DNA of 64,000 bases from positions 39,443,501 to 39,507,500 of the forward strand of contig NC_091670.1 in the NCBI RefSeq assembly GCF_042453785.1, read 5' to 3'. The notes beneath the pieces are model-generated. The model was not told where the DNA came from, did no database searches, and saw nothing but the letters and a program-made list of their open reading frames with translations. Below are positions 1 to 12,011 of this stretch, in pieces (positions within the stretch are counted from its first letter, which is position 1; every line of letters starts with the position of its first letter). The position numbers were made by a program, and so were the translations under genes. The DNA comes from Malus domestica (Eukaryota > Streptophyta > Magnoliopsida > Rosales > Rosaceae).

Positions 1-40
1 TTCTGCATCTTTTTCCTTATAATCTTCCATGATCTTGTAG

Positions 41-2140
41 GGCCAGCTCTTCTGAATTCATAATACCTTCCCGTAAGTTTTTGAGGAGCCTTGATCATTG
101 CTTTTCTGCTGGAATGAGGTTCAAAATGCGTTTTGAAACTGAAGATGCAGCAGAGCGAAGGTTTGGCATTCTTACTTTTGAAATAGTCGTAGTTATGCTC
201 AGAATTTTGATTAAATTTTTCGTGTTGGCAGATACACTGGGTTGATAACAGGGATTGGTGCATTGGATCCTATAAGATGGCCTGGTTCAAAATGGAAATG
301 CCTAGTTGTACGTATTTTCTGCAGAAGCTTTTCTGTATATATCCTTTTTTTTTTTCACTTTTTTGTTTGTGCGTATGCTTTTATCTGCTTGAGAAGGGCC
401 GGGTGGTGAATGCTAATGTTATATCTAGCCTATGCAGTATCCACTTCAGGCACTAAACCAAAAGTTATCCTTAGGGGACCATAAATTCTGTATTTATCTT
501 TTTTATGGGACACTTTCCTTTTCGTATTTGTTTTTCTACTTTGAGATTCCAAAGACCATTTCATGAACAAAACTGTGATAAGCTTTTTTTGAACAATAGT
601 TGAAGCGTGAGAGTGCAAAAGGTAACAAAACAAAGTGGCTAGCTTCACCATATTCTAACTAGGATGAATTGCGTACACTTATTTTCATATATCATGTGAA
701 ATGTCATGATTTGGTGGAGTTTCTGGCTAAATTTACACTGGAAGAATAAGTTTTCTCTTGTAGTAGCCACAAAGTTTATCTTAATTGTTTATGAAGCCAC
801 CCTGCTCATAGTCCTTAGGAGTAGACACTCAGGGTCTATGAGCAAGAATGTCTTGATAGTGAGAGTTATTTTTCACTGCTGTGAAAGTCGTTTACCTAAA
901 CATCATAAGCGATGTTTCCTCTATTCTATAGCATGACTTTTAGTTTAATTCGTTCTTTCGTTGGCTCTAGATATATAGGTTTTGAACATTTCTGTGCTCT
1001 TACAGGTCAGGTGGGATGATATAGACACAAGTAAGCATGGCAGGGTTTCCCCATGGGAAATTGAGCCATCTGGTTCTGTTTCTAGTTCCCATAGCCTAAT
1101 GGGAACTGGTTTGAAGCGGTCCAGGATTGGTTTGTCTGCAACAAAACCAGAATTTCCAGTTCCTAGTATGTCCCGTAATCATAGCATGACAATTCATCAT
1201 AACACTGATCTCTGCAACTTAATTGATTTATTTGAGTGTTTCCTTTTCAGATGGGAATGGAGCATCAGACTTTGGGGAATCTTTAAGGTTCCAGAAGGTC
1301 TTGCAAGGTCAAGAAATTTCGGGGTTTGATACTCCTTTCAGCGGTCTAGGTGTTCAGAATCCGCATCCATCTGAAGCAAGGAGAGTCTTCCAGGGTTCCG
1401 GTGGTTCTGGGATTGCTGCTGGAAGTAACGGTCTCCGACAGTCACTTGTGGATTCTGAGATTGCCTCAAAAGGCATAGGCTTTGGTGAATCACTCCGATT
1501 CCATAAGGTCTTGCAAGGTCAAGAAATATTTCCAAGCTCACCATATGGAAGAGCTCCCGCTTCTAACAAAGCTCATGAATATGGTGGACCTGGAGTCTAT
1601 GATGGTTTTCAGGTGCCCGGCTTTAGAAATGGATGGTCCACCATGATGCAGAGCAATAATACACAAGTGCACCCATCTGCCACATCTGTGCAAGTTTCAT
1701 CACCATCGTCTGTGTTAATGTTCCAGCAAGCAATCAACCCAGTTACGGAATTCAATTCGGTATACAATGGTCATAACCAAGAGGAACATAGAGTTATACA
1801 TCCAACCCCATATGTCTCTGAATATGACGGTGGAAGGAAAACATCATCCTCATTTGGTGAACGTAACTTCAGCAGGGAAGATCATGGAGGCACGCATTCT
1901 TACAATCAGCATGGTATTTCAAATGATCCAGTTATAAGTCGATCAACATTTAGTGGCAGTCAGGATTCAATTTCACCAACCAAAGGTAGCTGTAGACTCT
2001 TTGGTTTCTCATTGTCCGAGGACAAATGTGTCCCGGATCAAGCCCCTACTGCTGGAGTGCGGTTTCATTCAAAGCCTCCTTTGATGACTTCAGCAGTTGG
2101 AATTACCTGTACTAAAGTAAGCAACCTCTTTGCTGCATGA
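41..2140 (+). CDS. ARF3: Auxin response factor ARF3/ETTIN-like, 3' part (5' end outside window)
   Basis: This is the C-terminal half of a nuclear transcription factor that binds auxin response elements. Exons read by splice signals: 41-160, 232-307, 1006-1165 and 1251-2140; all junctions keep frame. The first exons encode the end of the ARF middle domain (ASSSEFIIPSRKFLRSLDH, then AERRYTGLITGIGALDP and WPGSKWKCLVVRWDD), and the next carries RVSPWEIEPSGS. The last exon is Ser/Gly/Asn-rich and has the peptide KVLQGQEI twice, the tasiR-ARF target signature of ARF3/ARF4. There is no C-terminal PB1 (III/IV) domain before the stop at 2138-2140, which fits ARF3/ETTIN rather than ARF4 or ARF2. The open frame runs through a good donor (GTAAGC at 2116), so an alternative C-terminus by splicing to about 2238 is possible. 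The upstream B3 domain exons are not in the window. Family call is firm; the ARF3 subtype is strongly supported. Confidence 0.93.
1295..1315 (+). promoter_or_regulatory. tasiR-ARF target site 1 in ARF3 mRNA
   Basis: The coding sequence AAGGTCTTGCAAGGTCAAGA (20 of the 21 bases) is complementary to the TAS3-derived tasiR-ARF core (UUCUUGACCUUG.AAGACC) with one expected G:U pair. It encodes KVLQGQE. In known ARF3 mRNAs this is a cleavage or repression site for AGO1-loaded tasiR-ARF. Confidence 0.9.
1505..1525 (+). promoter_or_regulatory. tasiR-ARF target site 2 in ARF3 mRNA
   Basis: A second copy, identical over 21 bases, lies 210 nt downstream of the first and again encodes KVLQGQE within FGESLRFHKVLQGQEIFP. 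Paired sites are the known arrangement in ARF3/ETT and ARF4. Confidence 0.9.
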
Positions 2141-4858
2141 AATACAATTTTCAAATGTTAGAATTGGGGGATATTTAATCTTGTATAAGACGCATATGAA
2201 TGATTATCTGATTTGCGAGTTGTGGTGGTATGTGTAGGATTGGGCTTTTGACTGGCGCGGAGAAAGGATGGAAAGCTGTTTACAAGGATAGTGATCATTC
2301 TGCGCTTGTTGCAAATGATCCACGGCAGTAACTAGTAAGTGCTCAACCGTCTTTCTATTTTTGATCTGTTTGCCACCTAGCATCGGAATCTACATGCATT
2401 CTTCGTTGCCCGTCTCTTGTCAAAACTTCCATACCGTATGGCTTGAAGTGCGCTTGTACACCTTACCTATGGAACTCATTGTGGCCAAATATGTCGTTGC
2501 ACTATATCTTCAAAAGTCGTACAAGTAACCCGATTAACATGAAGAAGATGCTTGTAGTTCGCTTGTTTATTTGTTTGAACTTCGTTTTTTGCAGGCAATG
2601 TTACCGTAATGTCAATAGTTATGCTTTGTACTGATGAAGAAAACACTTCAAACTCGGGTTTTCTTCAGGTTTACGTGTTGTGTCGTTTGTGTAACTTAAT
2701 TTTTGAGGCAAAAATTGTAACTAAGCGCTTCAAGTGGCTTTGATTTGTATTGTTAATTCAGCTTTGAGAACAAAAGTTTGTAGAATCTAAACTAATATTG
2801 CTTCACCCTCATATGATAGTCCTGTTGAAAGAGGGCCTATCTGAACTAAGGCAAATTCTATCTACCCGATTGTAATATTTAATTAAATTATTGCCCCTAC
2901 GTGATGTTTGTTCTGTCCAAAAGTGACCTGCAATTTTCTTAAATTAATTTATCGTTTATAATTATGATTATATTGAAAACAATTAACAAATTTTGTGATG
3001 TAGTTCTTGTTAGAGAATGTACAACTCTAAAATTTTGAATTATTGTTGGTCTTAGAATGTTTAGTCAGTTGTTTGGGCTTACTCAGCCTACCTTTTTTAT
3101 TATCTCTCTTGACATGTCAGATGGACAATAATTTTTGCTCTTTAAACAAGTAATTTCATTTTGCTTTTTGGATAATTGTTGAAGGGGATGGATCCGTGAC
3201 ACACTATTTTTTCTACAGTTTTTGTAGGGCTTAATCCTTAATATATTTTAACGATTTAAACTATCTTTTAGAATATCATTTATAAATCATCATTGCAATA
3301 CATTACAAAGTAAGCTCACAAAAGCATGTGAAATAAATTGTGCCATGGATCTGCCCCATTTTTAAGTACGGATTTTGAATTTTAATTTCCCCTAAGATGA
3401 TTATGATTTTATAATAATCCCAAGACTATCTATTCATTATTCTTTCTTGCAACCTTTAATGATAGATTCTCTCATTTGTAATCATATAATAAGCGCAAAA
3501 CTCTGTTTATCGAAACGGGTTCATGAAAGTTTTGCTCGCCATCTCTAGTTTAAAAGGATCTTATTTCATGATCTTTGCTATTGATATGTATTAGTATTAT
3601 TGGTGGTCCACTATTTCCTCCTTTTCCTACCAGGATTGGAAATACTATATTTTACAAATCTATACGATTGAGTAATTTTTCCAAAATAGTGTATGAAGAA
3701 GTATTTCGAATCATTGATTCATTTTATTCCAATTAAGCTTCGTATTGATCTGGAAGTTCGACAAAGTGGTGACGAAAGGGATAACTTGTTAAGAATGTTA
3801 GTCTGAAGAATGAGTGATTGCCCTCATCAAATTTTGACCAAATCTTATAAGGGATTGGCAAACTTTTCAAGAGAAATGTTACGGAGACACACTTAAAAGT
3901 GGGATTTTCCATGAGCTTTGCCATCTTTTGTTTTTTACATAATATTTTATAATATTGAAACGAAATTAACGTTAAACTGGAAGCTGAGAGAGAGTACACA
4001 AAAAATTTCATTTTGAAGAAATCCAATTAGAATTTCTCAAACTTTTCAATTCAGTTTTATTATTCCTTGCCGCACAATTCGCAAAATTTTGCACGGTGTG
4101 CGATTGTTTGGAACATGTCCTGTCATATGAATTGAAAGTCTTAAATTATAGAATTAATGGAATATTATATTTTGAGCAGCCTTTGCTTCAGCAATTTTCT
4201 TGGAACACGTTCACCACAAAAAAAAACAAAAAAAAGGTTTCCTGGACACAGTTTAAGATCCTCCCCTTTGATTCTCTTATTTATTTAAAGAATTTGATAA
4301 ACGATCCAATCAGCTAGTGGTCAACATTCTCAAGAAGTCATAACCTTAAGTGCAACCGTGTACAAACAAATGTACATTATTTACTTGAGCTATAAATTCT
4401 TTATTCGAAAAGAGTTATTTTTCGACCTTCAATTTTGATTATAAATAGGTACTAATTAGTATGGCATTGGTCATATGCAAATTACTTTCAATAATTTGCT
4501 ACAGTGATGTATAGAGATTCAAGGATTCATGTGTCCTTGAAAACCGTTTTTTTGTGGTCCAAAAAACAAGAAGCCGTGTCTAATAATATACCATGAAAAT
4601 CACAAAAACGTGCTTAAAGTATTAAACATCAAAAAGCAGGTGTAAAAGCTAAGAAACTCCGACGGCTGTTCATTCAACAACAACTCGGATTTTAAGTTCT
4701 TAATCTCCTAATTGATATTCCCACGTAAGAAAAACCAGGAAAATACCCTTCTGGATTTACAAATATTCTTCATGTCTCGTAAAGTGCAATCCTCCATGCA
4801 ATTTTTAGTATTTTCCACATGTGATGGAGCATGCATTGTCTTTTTATACAACCGCTAG

Positions 4859-4894
<36 letters not shown>

Positions 4895-5170
4895 ACATCT
4901 GGAAGAGAACGAGAGGTGTGCTGCCTGTGATGGGTTGGACTGTACACATTTCCCATTCCCTTGAGTTTGTCTTTATATGTGTGAACACGTCATGAGTACA
5001 GTAAACGACCGAGGAAGAGTCAGACATGGCGAACCTCATGCAGAAAAAGCCCCTACTTTACGACCAACTTAGCATCTTCTCTGAACTCCACTGGGTCCCA
5101 GGAGCCAGGAGGTTTATATGTTTTCCTTCTTTTACATTTAGCTAGCTTAATAAGCATATATTAGGTTTTC
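2141..5170. other. ARF3 3' UTR and AT-rich intergenic DNA
   Basis: The first ~600 bases after the ARF3 stop contain splice-like signals (acceptors near 2238 and 2594) and are probably 3' UTR or alternative terminal exons. From about 2900 to 4860 the sequence is AT-rich with no supported gene. An (AT)n microsatellite lies at 4863-4890. The last part should hold the MLO promoter, but no clear TATA box or named motif could be fixed. Confidence 0.5.
4863..4890. repeat. (AT)n microsatellite
   Basis: Uninterrupted AT dinucleotide run upstream of the MLO gene. Confidence 0.95.
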
Positions 5171-5201
5171 AGAGAGACAGAGAGAGAGAGAGAGAGAGAG
5201 C
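5171..5201 (+). repeat. (GA)n microsatellite in MLO 5' leader
   Basis: A GA run ends directly at the MLO start codon (ATG at 5203), so it should be transcribed in the 5' UTR. GAGA tracts are binding sites for plant BPC/GAF proteins; that role here is inference. Confidence 0.85.
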
Positions 5202-5202
5202 G

Positions 5203-8200
5203 ATGGCTGGAGACAACGGAGCTGCAAGCACACTTGAAGCTACGCCAACATGGGCTGTAGCCACCGTTGTCTTTGTGTTGATAGTGGTCTCCACAATTAT
5301 AGAGTATTTGCTGCATCTTTCACACAAGGTTCGTACAGTTATATATCCATATCTGTGTGTGTATATATATACATCTAGGGGTTGAATACGAAGTTATAAA
5401 CTTCATATATCTGCATTTTAACTTGCATTGATTAAGAAAGCAGTTTCTGTAGCTCATGTGGTTAAGAACATTTACTTTTGTCGAGCAAGATTTTTTCGTT
5501 TGAATTTCCCCTCCCGGGTCACTTGTATCAACTTTTAACTTTGTTGCATGCAAGGCTGATATCGATTAATCAGCTGGACTTTTAACATGGGGAAATGATG
5601 ATTGGTATCGAACATTTTTGCAGTATTTTCATAGGTTGAAAAGGAAGGCTCTCATTCAGGCTCTTGATAAGATAAAATCAGGTTAGAATCCATAACATTC
5701 ATATTCATGAGAAAATAGAAATCATAATTAATTTGGATAGTTTGGTTTTTGAAACTGTCTCTCTCTGTATATTATGCAGAATTGATGCTGCTAGGGTTCA
5801 TATCGTTGCTACTAACCGTTGGTCAAAAGCCAATTGCAAATATCTGCATCTCTAAAAGCTTGGGTGATTCTTTTCTTCCTTGCAAGAGCTCCACCCACAG
5901 TGATGCTGAAGAGGAAACCAAATGCTCTAACCAGGTATATATCTACTTATTTACAATTAATTAAACCACTCTTAATTAGAACTGATTAATGCATGTTTTA
6001 ATGGTTAATTACTATATCTGTATTTCAGAATTAATGATGGGACTAATGGTTGATGAACAATACTGAACAGGGAAAAGTTTCTTTGATGTCCAGGGAGGGC
6101 GCGAATGAACTCCAATACTTAATTTTTGTGCTTGCTGCGTTCCACGTTTCGTCTTGTGTCCTCACCTTCGCTCTTGGTATGGCCAAGGTACGTAATTTCA
6201 TTCACTAACGTACATGTTTAATTAACGCATGGGGAGTGAAAGGTAAAAGACGGAGATTGAGAGAGATGTGAAAAAAATGTACATAAGTGAGAGAGATGTG
6301 AAACAATTATATGGTCATCAAATTCTTCCAGTTTTACCATTTCAGAAATTTCCGGTACTTTTCTTGTTCCATAAGTCAAAGTACTAGTATATGATTTGAT
6401 AGATGCATAGGAGTTTCTTTGTCTGCTTTTGAAATCTTGGGGACTTTGGAAGCACTTTCGTTTTCCTTTTCTTTCTTTTTGTGTTTTCAACAAGGGCGAC
6501 GTTGGACCCGAGTTTGACTATGGTGGCTTTTGTTAAATACTTTTGTTGTTCCAGATGAAAAGGTGGGAGCTTTGGGAGGCAGAAACCAGAACATTGGAGT
6601 ATCAATTTACTCACGGTATGATTTTTTTTTTTTTGTCGAAAAGAAAAAGAAAAAAAAACTCTCACCATATGATTTGAGATGATCAAATAATTTTAAAGGA
6701 AATATTTGATATGATAGAAAATTCACAGAAAATATAAAAAAATGATCAATTTGAGTTGTTCCTCCAACAATTTTTAACATCAACGAGAAACACTATACAG
6801 ATAAAAAATTATAAAAAAAAACTATCACCAGTCACCAATCAAATGTCAATGCCGTCTGCAATAAGCGTTAAACAATCCCTTCATCAAAACAATGTCTTTA
6901 AGTATTATTTTATTATAAAATGGAATTCTTATGAGTTTTTTTTTTTTGAATAAACGATATTATCTACATTAGGTGAAGGGGGTGGACTTAGCCTTACAAT
7001 GGGCTAAATCATTTTGATGAAGTATTTTTTATGGGTTTCTTATGTCTAAGCCATTTTGATATTATATACCATTAGCCACCACCATTTTCATATGGGTTTC
7101 TTATGTCTTAAATATTTTTTATTATAAAATGGAATTCTTATGGGTTTAATTGTTTTAAAATGATTTTTTTTTAATTGAAATGATGTCAATGGTAGTCAAC
7201 AACGGCCAACAGCGTGCCTAAATCATATTTTAATTGGCGGCTGCTGAGACGCGTCGCAATTGGTATTTTGTGAGGACTGAGTTTTTAACCATTTATCGTC
7301 ACTAATTATGTGTTAGTCCAAATAATAATGTAGATCCACGAAGGTTTCAGCTCGCACATCAAACATCATTTGGGAAGCGGCATTTGAGATGTTGGAGTGA
7401 TCACGGATTCCTCCGTTGGCCGGTAAAAACTCAATCAGAACTAATTAGCCACCACCATTTTCTGTTAAAAGTTAAAACCAATAGGAAGCTTGATGTGTCT
7501 TTTGCCATCTGCAGGTCAGCTTTCTGAGACAATTCGTTAATTCTGTATCAAGAGTGGATTACTTCACTCTCAGACATGGATTCATAACGGTATAAGAAAA
7601 ATTCCAATCCAATTTAATAAGAGAAAATCTAAGGAGAATGTGGGTTTATCTATGGATTCTGTGGCATCTTACAATTTAACGTTAATTTTCATGTCAATAT
7701 TATAAAATATTATGCTAAAAACATGAGGTGACAGAGAGTCCATGAAGCGTCTCGCATTTAATGGTTTGAGAGAGTCTCCTTAGCATTTCTCTTTGAATCA
7801 ATCAAAACATGCATGGTCAAATTTAATGGTTTTCTTTTGCTTCTTTACTTCTAGGCACATTTTGCAGAAGGAAGCCGTTTTGACTTCCAGAAATATATAA
7901 GAAGAAATTTGGAGAAGGACTTTGGTGTGGTTATGGGATCAAGGTAAACATAATTAAGATGGCTCTTCATGAACATAACCACTTGACGTTAACTCTTTCA
8001 CATAACAATTTCCAGTTGTATATCTCCTTATGTTTATCTCTTTATCATTTGAAGGTGCTTCTGTAAAAAATATCGATGCTTAATAGCGCTTTTGTTAAAA
8101 GCACATAGACATTTTATTAAAAGAAGCACTTAAAGTAGCATATCCTTATTCTAGAAATCACTTAAAGTGTTTTTTGTATTCTAAAAGCACTTCTAACTTT

Positions 8201-9876
8201 TTAATGTCAAACATTGTCAGAAGCATTTTTGATGATTTGAAAGCACTTTTAATTATTTTAAAAACAGTTTCAAACATGCATCAGTCATCGGGTGACTAAA
8301 GAGCATAGAACACATTACAAGGCACATATTCCCCTCCAACCGAGAATTGGGATAATCATAATTGATCCATTTTTTTTCTTTATTTTTTGCAGCTGGTGGA
8401 TTTGGCTGTTCTCAGTATCCGTTGTCATATTCTTCACTGCAGATGGTAACATGACCCGAATCCATTTAATTGATGAAATATATCTGGTTAATTATCGAGT
8501 TTGATTTGGCTAACTCAACCATTTGCTGTCATCTGCAGGTTTTTACAATTATCTGTGGGTTCCCTTTATTCCGTTAGTGGTAAGAACATCAACATACTGA
8601 AAACCATTGATGCCTTATTAACACACTAATTGTGATTAGAGATATAAGATCTCTGAATTTGATATGCTTTTGTTCTTTTTCTGCAGATGCTCTTGCTGGT
8701 GGGAACAAAGCTTCAGGAGATCATAACTAAAATGTGCCTAGACAGCCATGATAAATCTCATGTTGTTAGAGGAGCTTTGCTTGTGAAGCCCAGTGACCAC
8801 TTTTTCTGGTTTAACTGGCCCCAGTTGCTTCTCCATCTTTTGCACTTCATTCTGTTTCAGGTGATTCTTTAATTAGTAATATGTTAACTTTAAGTTCAGT
8901 GTAATGGAAATAAGCAAACAAGATCATCTATATTCTATATAGTCGCTAGTAGAAAACACTACTTGCGCGACTAAACGTTAGGCAACGGAGCACTTTTCGT
9001 CGCCCAAGCGTCCTTCATATGACAAACTAAGGCAATTGTCGCGCAAAATCCACAACAAACCTAGTCCGGACTAAGCACTTTCCGTTGCCCAGTCCGGCTA
9101 TAGAACAAAAGTTTGTTTTTTATGACATTGACAGTGCGTCGAAATCACTGTCCCCAAAAAAACTTAGCAACATTTTTTAATCGAAAAAACATGACAATGC
9201 CAATGTATGTTTGTTCTTCATTAAAGAAAGTCAAGCACAAAAATATTTCTGATGCTCTATAATCATCTTCTAACTACTTGTCATTTTTTCTGGGTGTTGC
9301 AGAATTCCTTTCAGTTGGCATTCTTCACATGGACCTGGGTAAGTAAATATTTTAACCTAATATGTTGTTTCAATTTTGCAAATGGGATAATTCCCTTTAC
9401 GAATTGCATGACTAATTGTTAATTTCTACAAAATAAAACAGTACAAATTTGGGCTCACATCATGCTTCCACCATGAAACTGAGGATATTGTCATAAGGCT
9501 GGCCATGGGTGTAATGGTACAAATCCTATGCGGCTATGTCACTCTGCCTCTCTATGCTTTGGTCACGCAGATGGGTACATCAATGAGAAAGGGCGTGTTT
9601 ACTGCAAATGTGATGATAGGGCTGAAAAAATGGAGAGCCAGGGCCAGGAAAAACCTAGCTCTTCGGAACCCGGCACGATTGTCGTTGGATGCTTCGCTTG
9701 AAACTTCACTATCAGTAAACACTTCACCTTCTTTCAGTGCTCATGAGGCTTCATTCTCCACCGTAGAATTTGGTCGTCCGTCCGACGATGCAGAATATGT
9801 AGCACTTGAAATACTGGAGGCCCAAAAAGCACATGAAAAACAGGCAGCTGAGGTACAGCAAAATAATGGTTCTTAA
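5203..9876 (+). CDS. MLO-family seven-transmembrane protein
   Basis: MLO proteins are plant plasma-membrane, calmodulin-binding calcium-channel-like proteins; some members are needed for powdery mildew infection. Thirteen exons can be traced: 5203-5328, 5624-5681, 5780-5934, 6071-6187, 6555-6615, 7334-7422, 7515-7589, 7855-7943, 8393-8445, 8539-8579, 8687-8860, 9303-9338 and 9442-9876. They sum to 1509 nt, giving 502 residues, near the family norm. Landmarks are [14 protein letters not shown] at the N-terminus, [16 protein letters not shown], the loop cysteines, [38 protein letters not shown] and [12 protein letters not shown]. The tail has a calmodulin-binding-like helix ([15 protein letters not shown]) and a Ser-rich end ([15 protein letters not shown]). 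The D/E-F-S/T-F tail motif typical of dicot susceptibility clade V was not found, so the clade is open and a susceptibility role should not be assumed. All intron ends are GT-AG and no break was found. Confidence 0.95.
8935..9130. repeat. Possible DNA-transposon remnant in MLO intron 11
   Basis: This intron stretch is rich in short CG-containing words (cgcgac, cgtcgc, gtcgcgc) repeated in both orientations, unlike the surrounding AT-rich intron, and includes a CACTA-like tetranucleotide context. It looks like a decayed transposon end. No TIR pair was proven. Confidence 0.3.
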
Positions 9877-11390
9877 GATCGATGGATCTGACTTGAGCAG
9901 TAGTAGAAAATCTCAAAGATGATCAATATCTATTTGGCCATTGGAGAAGACCAGTTTGTTTGTTTGAGTTTTGGCCATGATGGGGTTGTTTGTACAGTTA
10001 AAATTTCCCCCATCATCTTGTGTTTATGTTCATAAATCAAATTAGAGCTTAGGAAATGTGATTCAATTTTGCTGCCAATTAATGAATTCAATTTACTTAT
10101 TTTTTCGACCAAAAGAATATTCAAGTCACTTGTATATTTCTCCAATGATTGCTTAAAAGTTACCAGCCAAAGAAGCATAAAAGCACTCATAGGCTTTCAT
10201 TCCCTCTTGATCTTAGTGTATGCCTTGTTGAAGTGTTCTAAATGGATGGTCCAAGAGTGAACGCGGCATAACAACGATCCCTTAAACATTTAGATGGGTC
10301 ATACAAACTCACTAATTCTAAGTCATTGGGACGGAGATAGTCTAGGTGTGCGCATCTTAGTATGATATATATGCCTTGTAGCTTAGTTCCAACAAGTAAG
10401 AGCATTTTCAATAGAAGTTCCTATTTAAGGACTCTCATCACCAATTTTGAGGATTCATTTAGGGATTTTAAGAAAAAATTCAGGTCCGTAATGGAATATT
10501 CAATATTGTCTGAAAGTCTTTGTAGTATAATCCTTAAATGTCAGGACTTAAATATTAAAAAATATTGTTCATTTCGTTAGAGTATTGTGATAGTTAAATA
10601 AAATTAAAACGCTATCTCTACTTTTGGTTACGCAATGGTTAAAAAAACAAAGGAAAGCTACATGCATGACTACCGACATTCACGTGTGTGGGTTCAAAAA
10701 ACAAGGAAAAGACCAAAAAGAAAAGTTGTTGTGCAGCATTCACACGTGGATGGGGTTTGTTTTCTTACTCAAAATCAATAATAGTGAGCCCATTCTTTGA
10801 GTCCCTATTTACAGTCCTCACATTTGAAGAATTCTTTGAGGTATTCTGCGAGTCTATGTATATTGAGATATTTTGATGACTTAAAAGCGTTTTGTACCTA
10901 TATTTAAGAACTATACGATTGTAAAGATTTCATTCAGGGTCCTAGTTTGGGATGCTCTAACTATATTTTCAACAGAGGACCAATCAAAAGATTTGCAAAT
11001 TGCAACTTGTTTTATATCTGATCACAAATTAATAACGAAGCGTAACGATGTTACCATCAAACCAAAAACTTTTTCCCTAACATAAACTGGTAGGAAACGT
11101 GGAAGTAGTTATGTAGCTGCATTTAAGTTATTAGTTTTGCTTTGATGATGTTTAAAAGAGTACCGTAACGTGGTGCACGTTGGACCGATTTGCTAAAAAG
11201 ATTTGAAGGAGCATTATACATTAAGCACGTAGATTGTAGATGGACCACTCGACCAAAATAACGGAAAAAGATTGTAGATGGACCACAGAAATTACGAAAC
11301 CAATGGGCCACGGCATAAATTAACAAAGTGGTTCTTCCACAAAACTTAAGTGAAGTTGATCCTTTGACCCCAAAAAAAAAAAAAGTAAAA

Positions 11391-11527
11391 TAGTGTTATT
11401 CACACATCTACTTCTTACACATTTTTGTTAATCATTAGTCATTGATCTTCTTTTATTTATTTGATCCAATGGTCAAAAATTGAAAAAAAAATGTGTAAAA
11501 AGAAAAATAAGTATCTGAATAGAACTA
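11391..11527. mobile_element. Hairpin MITE, copy 1
   Basis: The two ends are imperfect inverted repeats: the left reads TAGTGTTATTCACACATCTA and the complement of the right reads TAGTTCTATTCAGATACTTA, followed on both sides by TACACATTTTT. The whole ~137 bp could fold into a hairpin. A related arrangement is seen at 51397-51540. Confidence 0.65.
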
Positions 11528-11921
11528 CCCAAAAAAACATCTCAATTTGTTCTAACTAGAAAAATAATTTATGCACATTTTTTTATCTTTTAGCACAATT
11601 ATATAGGTTTGTTTTTGTCTATTAGTTCTTATTTTATTTATTCAATCTGAACATCAGAAATATATAGAGCTATGCATGAGAAGAACAAATGTTTGTGGAA
11701 ATCATTTCTCTACTCTAACCTTAGTACCTTTTTATAGAATGTATTGGAGGGAGATAAAGATTGACCTAAGTCACACAATGAGTCGGTTATCATTAGATAT
11801 TGAACTCGTCATCTATAAGAGTTAAAACCTGAAACTTCTCACTTACAATCAAAGAAAAAATCACTATAGCTTTAAATTATAAAACACTAAAGATAAATTA
11901 ATATCTTTTTAATTAGGATGG

Positions 11922-12011
11922 TGCTACCTACACACTCATTTTTACCTTTCACAAACTTTATAAATTAGCAATGTGTGGAAGATGAAAATGTGGGTATGGA
12001 TAACACCACTC
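11922..12011. mobile_element. Short inverted-repeat (MITE-like) unit
   Basis: Left arm GGTGCTACCTACACACTCAT pairs imperfectly with the complement of the right arm (GTGGTGTTATCCATACCCAC). Both arms continue into CATTTT/ACCTTTC-type sequence as in the hairpin MITEs at 11391 and 51397. Boundaries are approximate. Confidence 0.5.
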
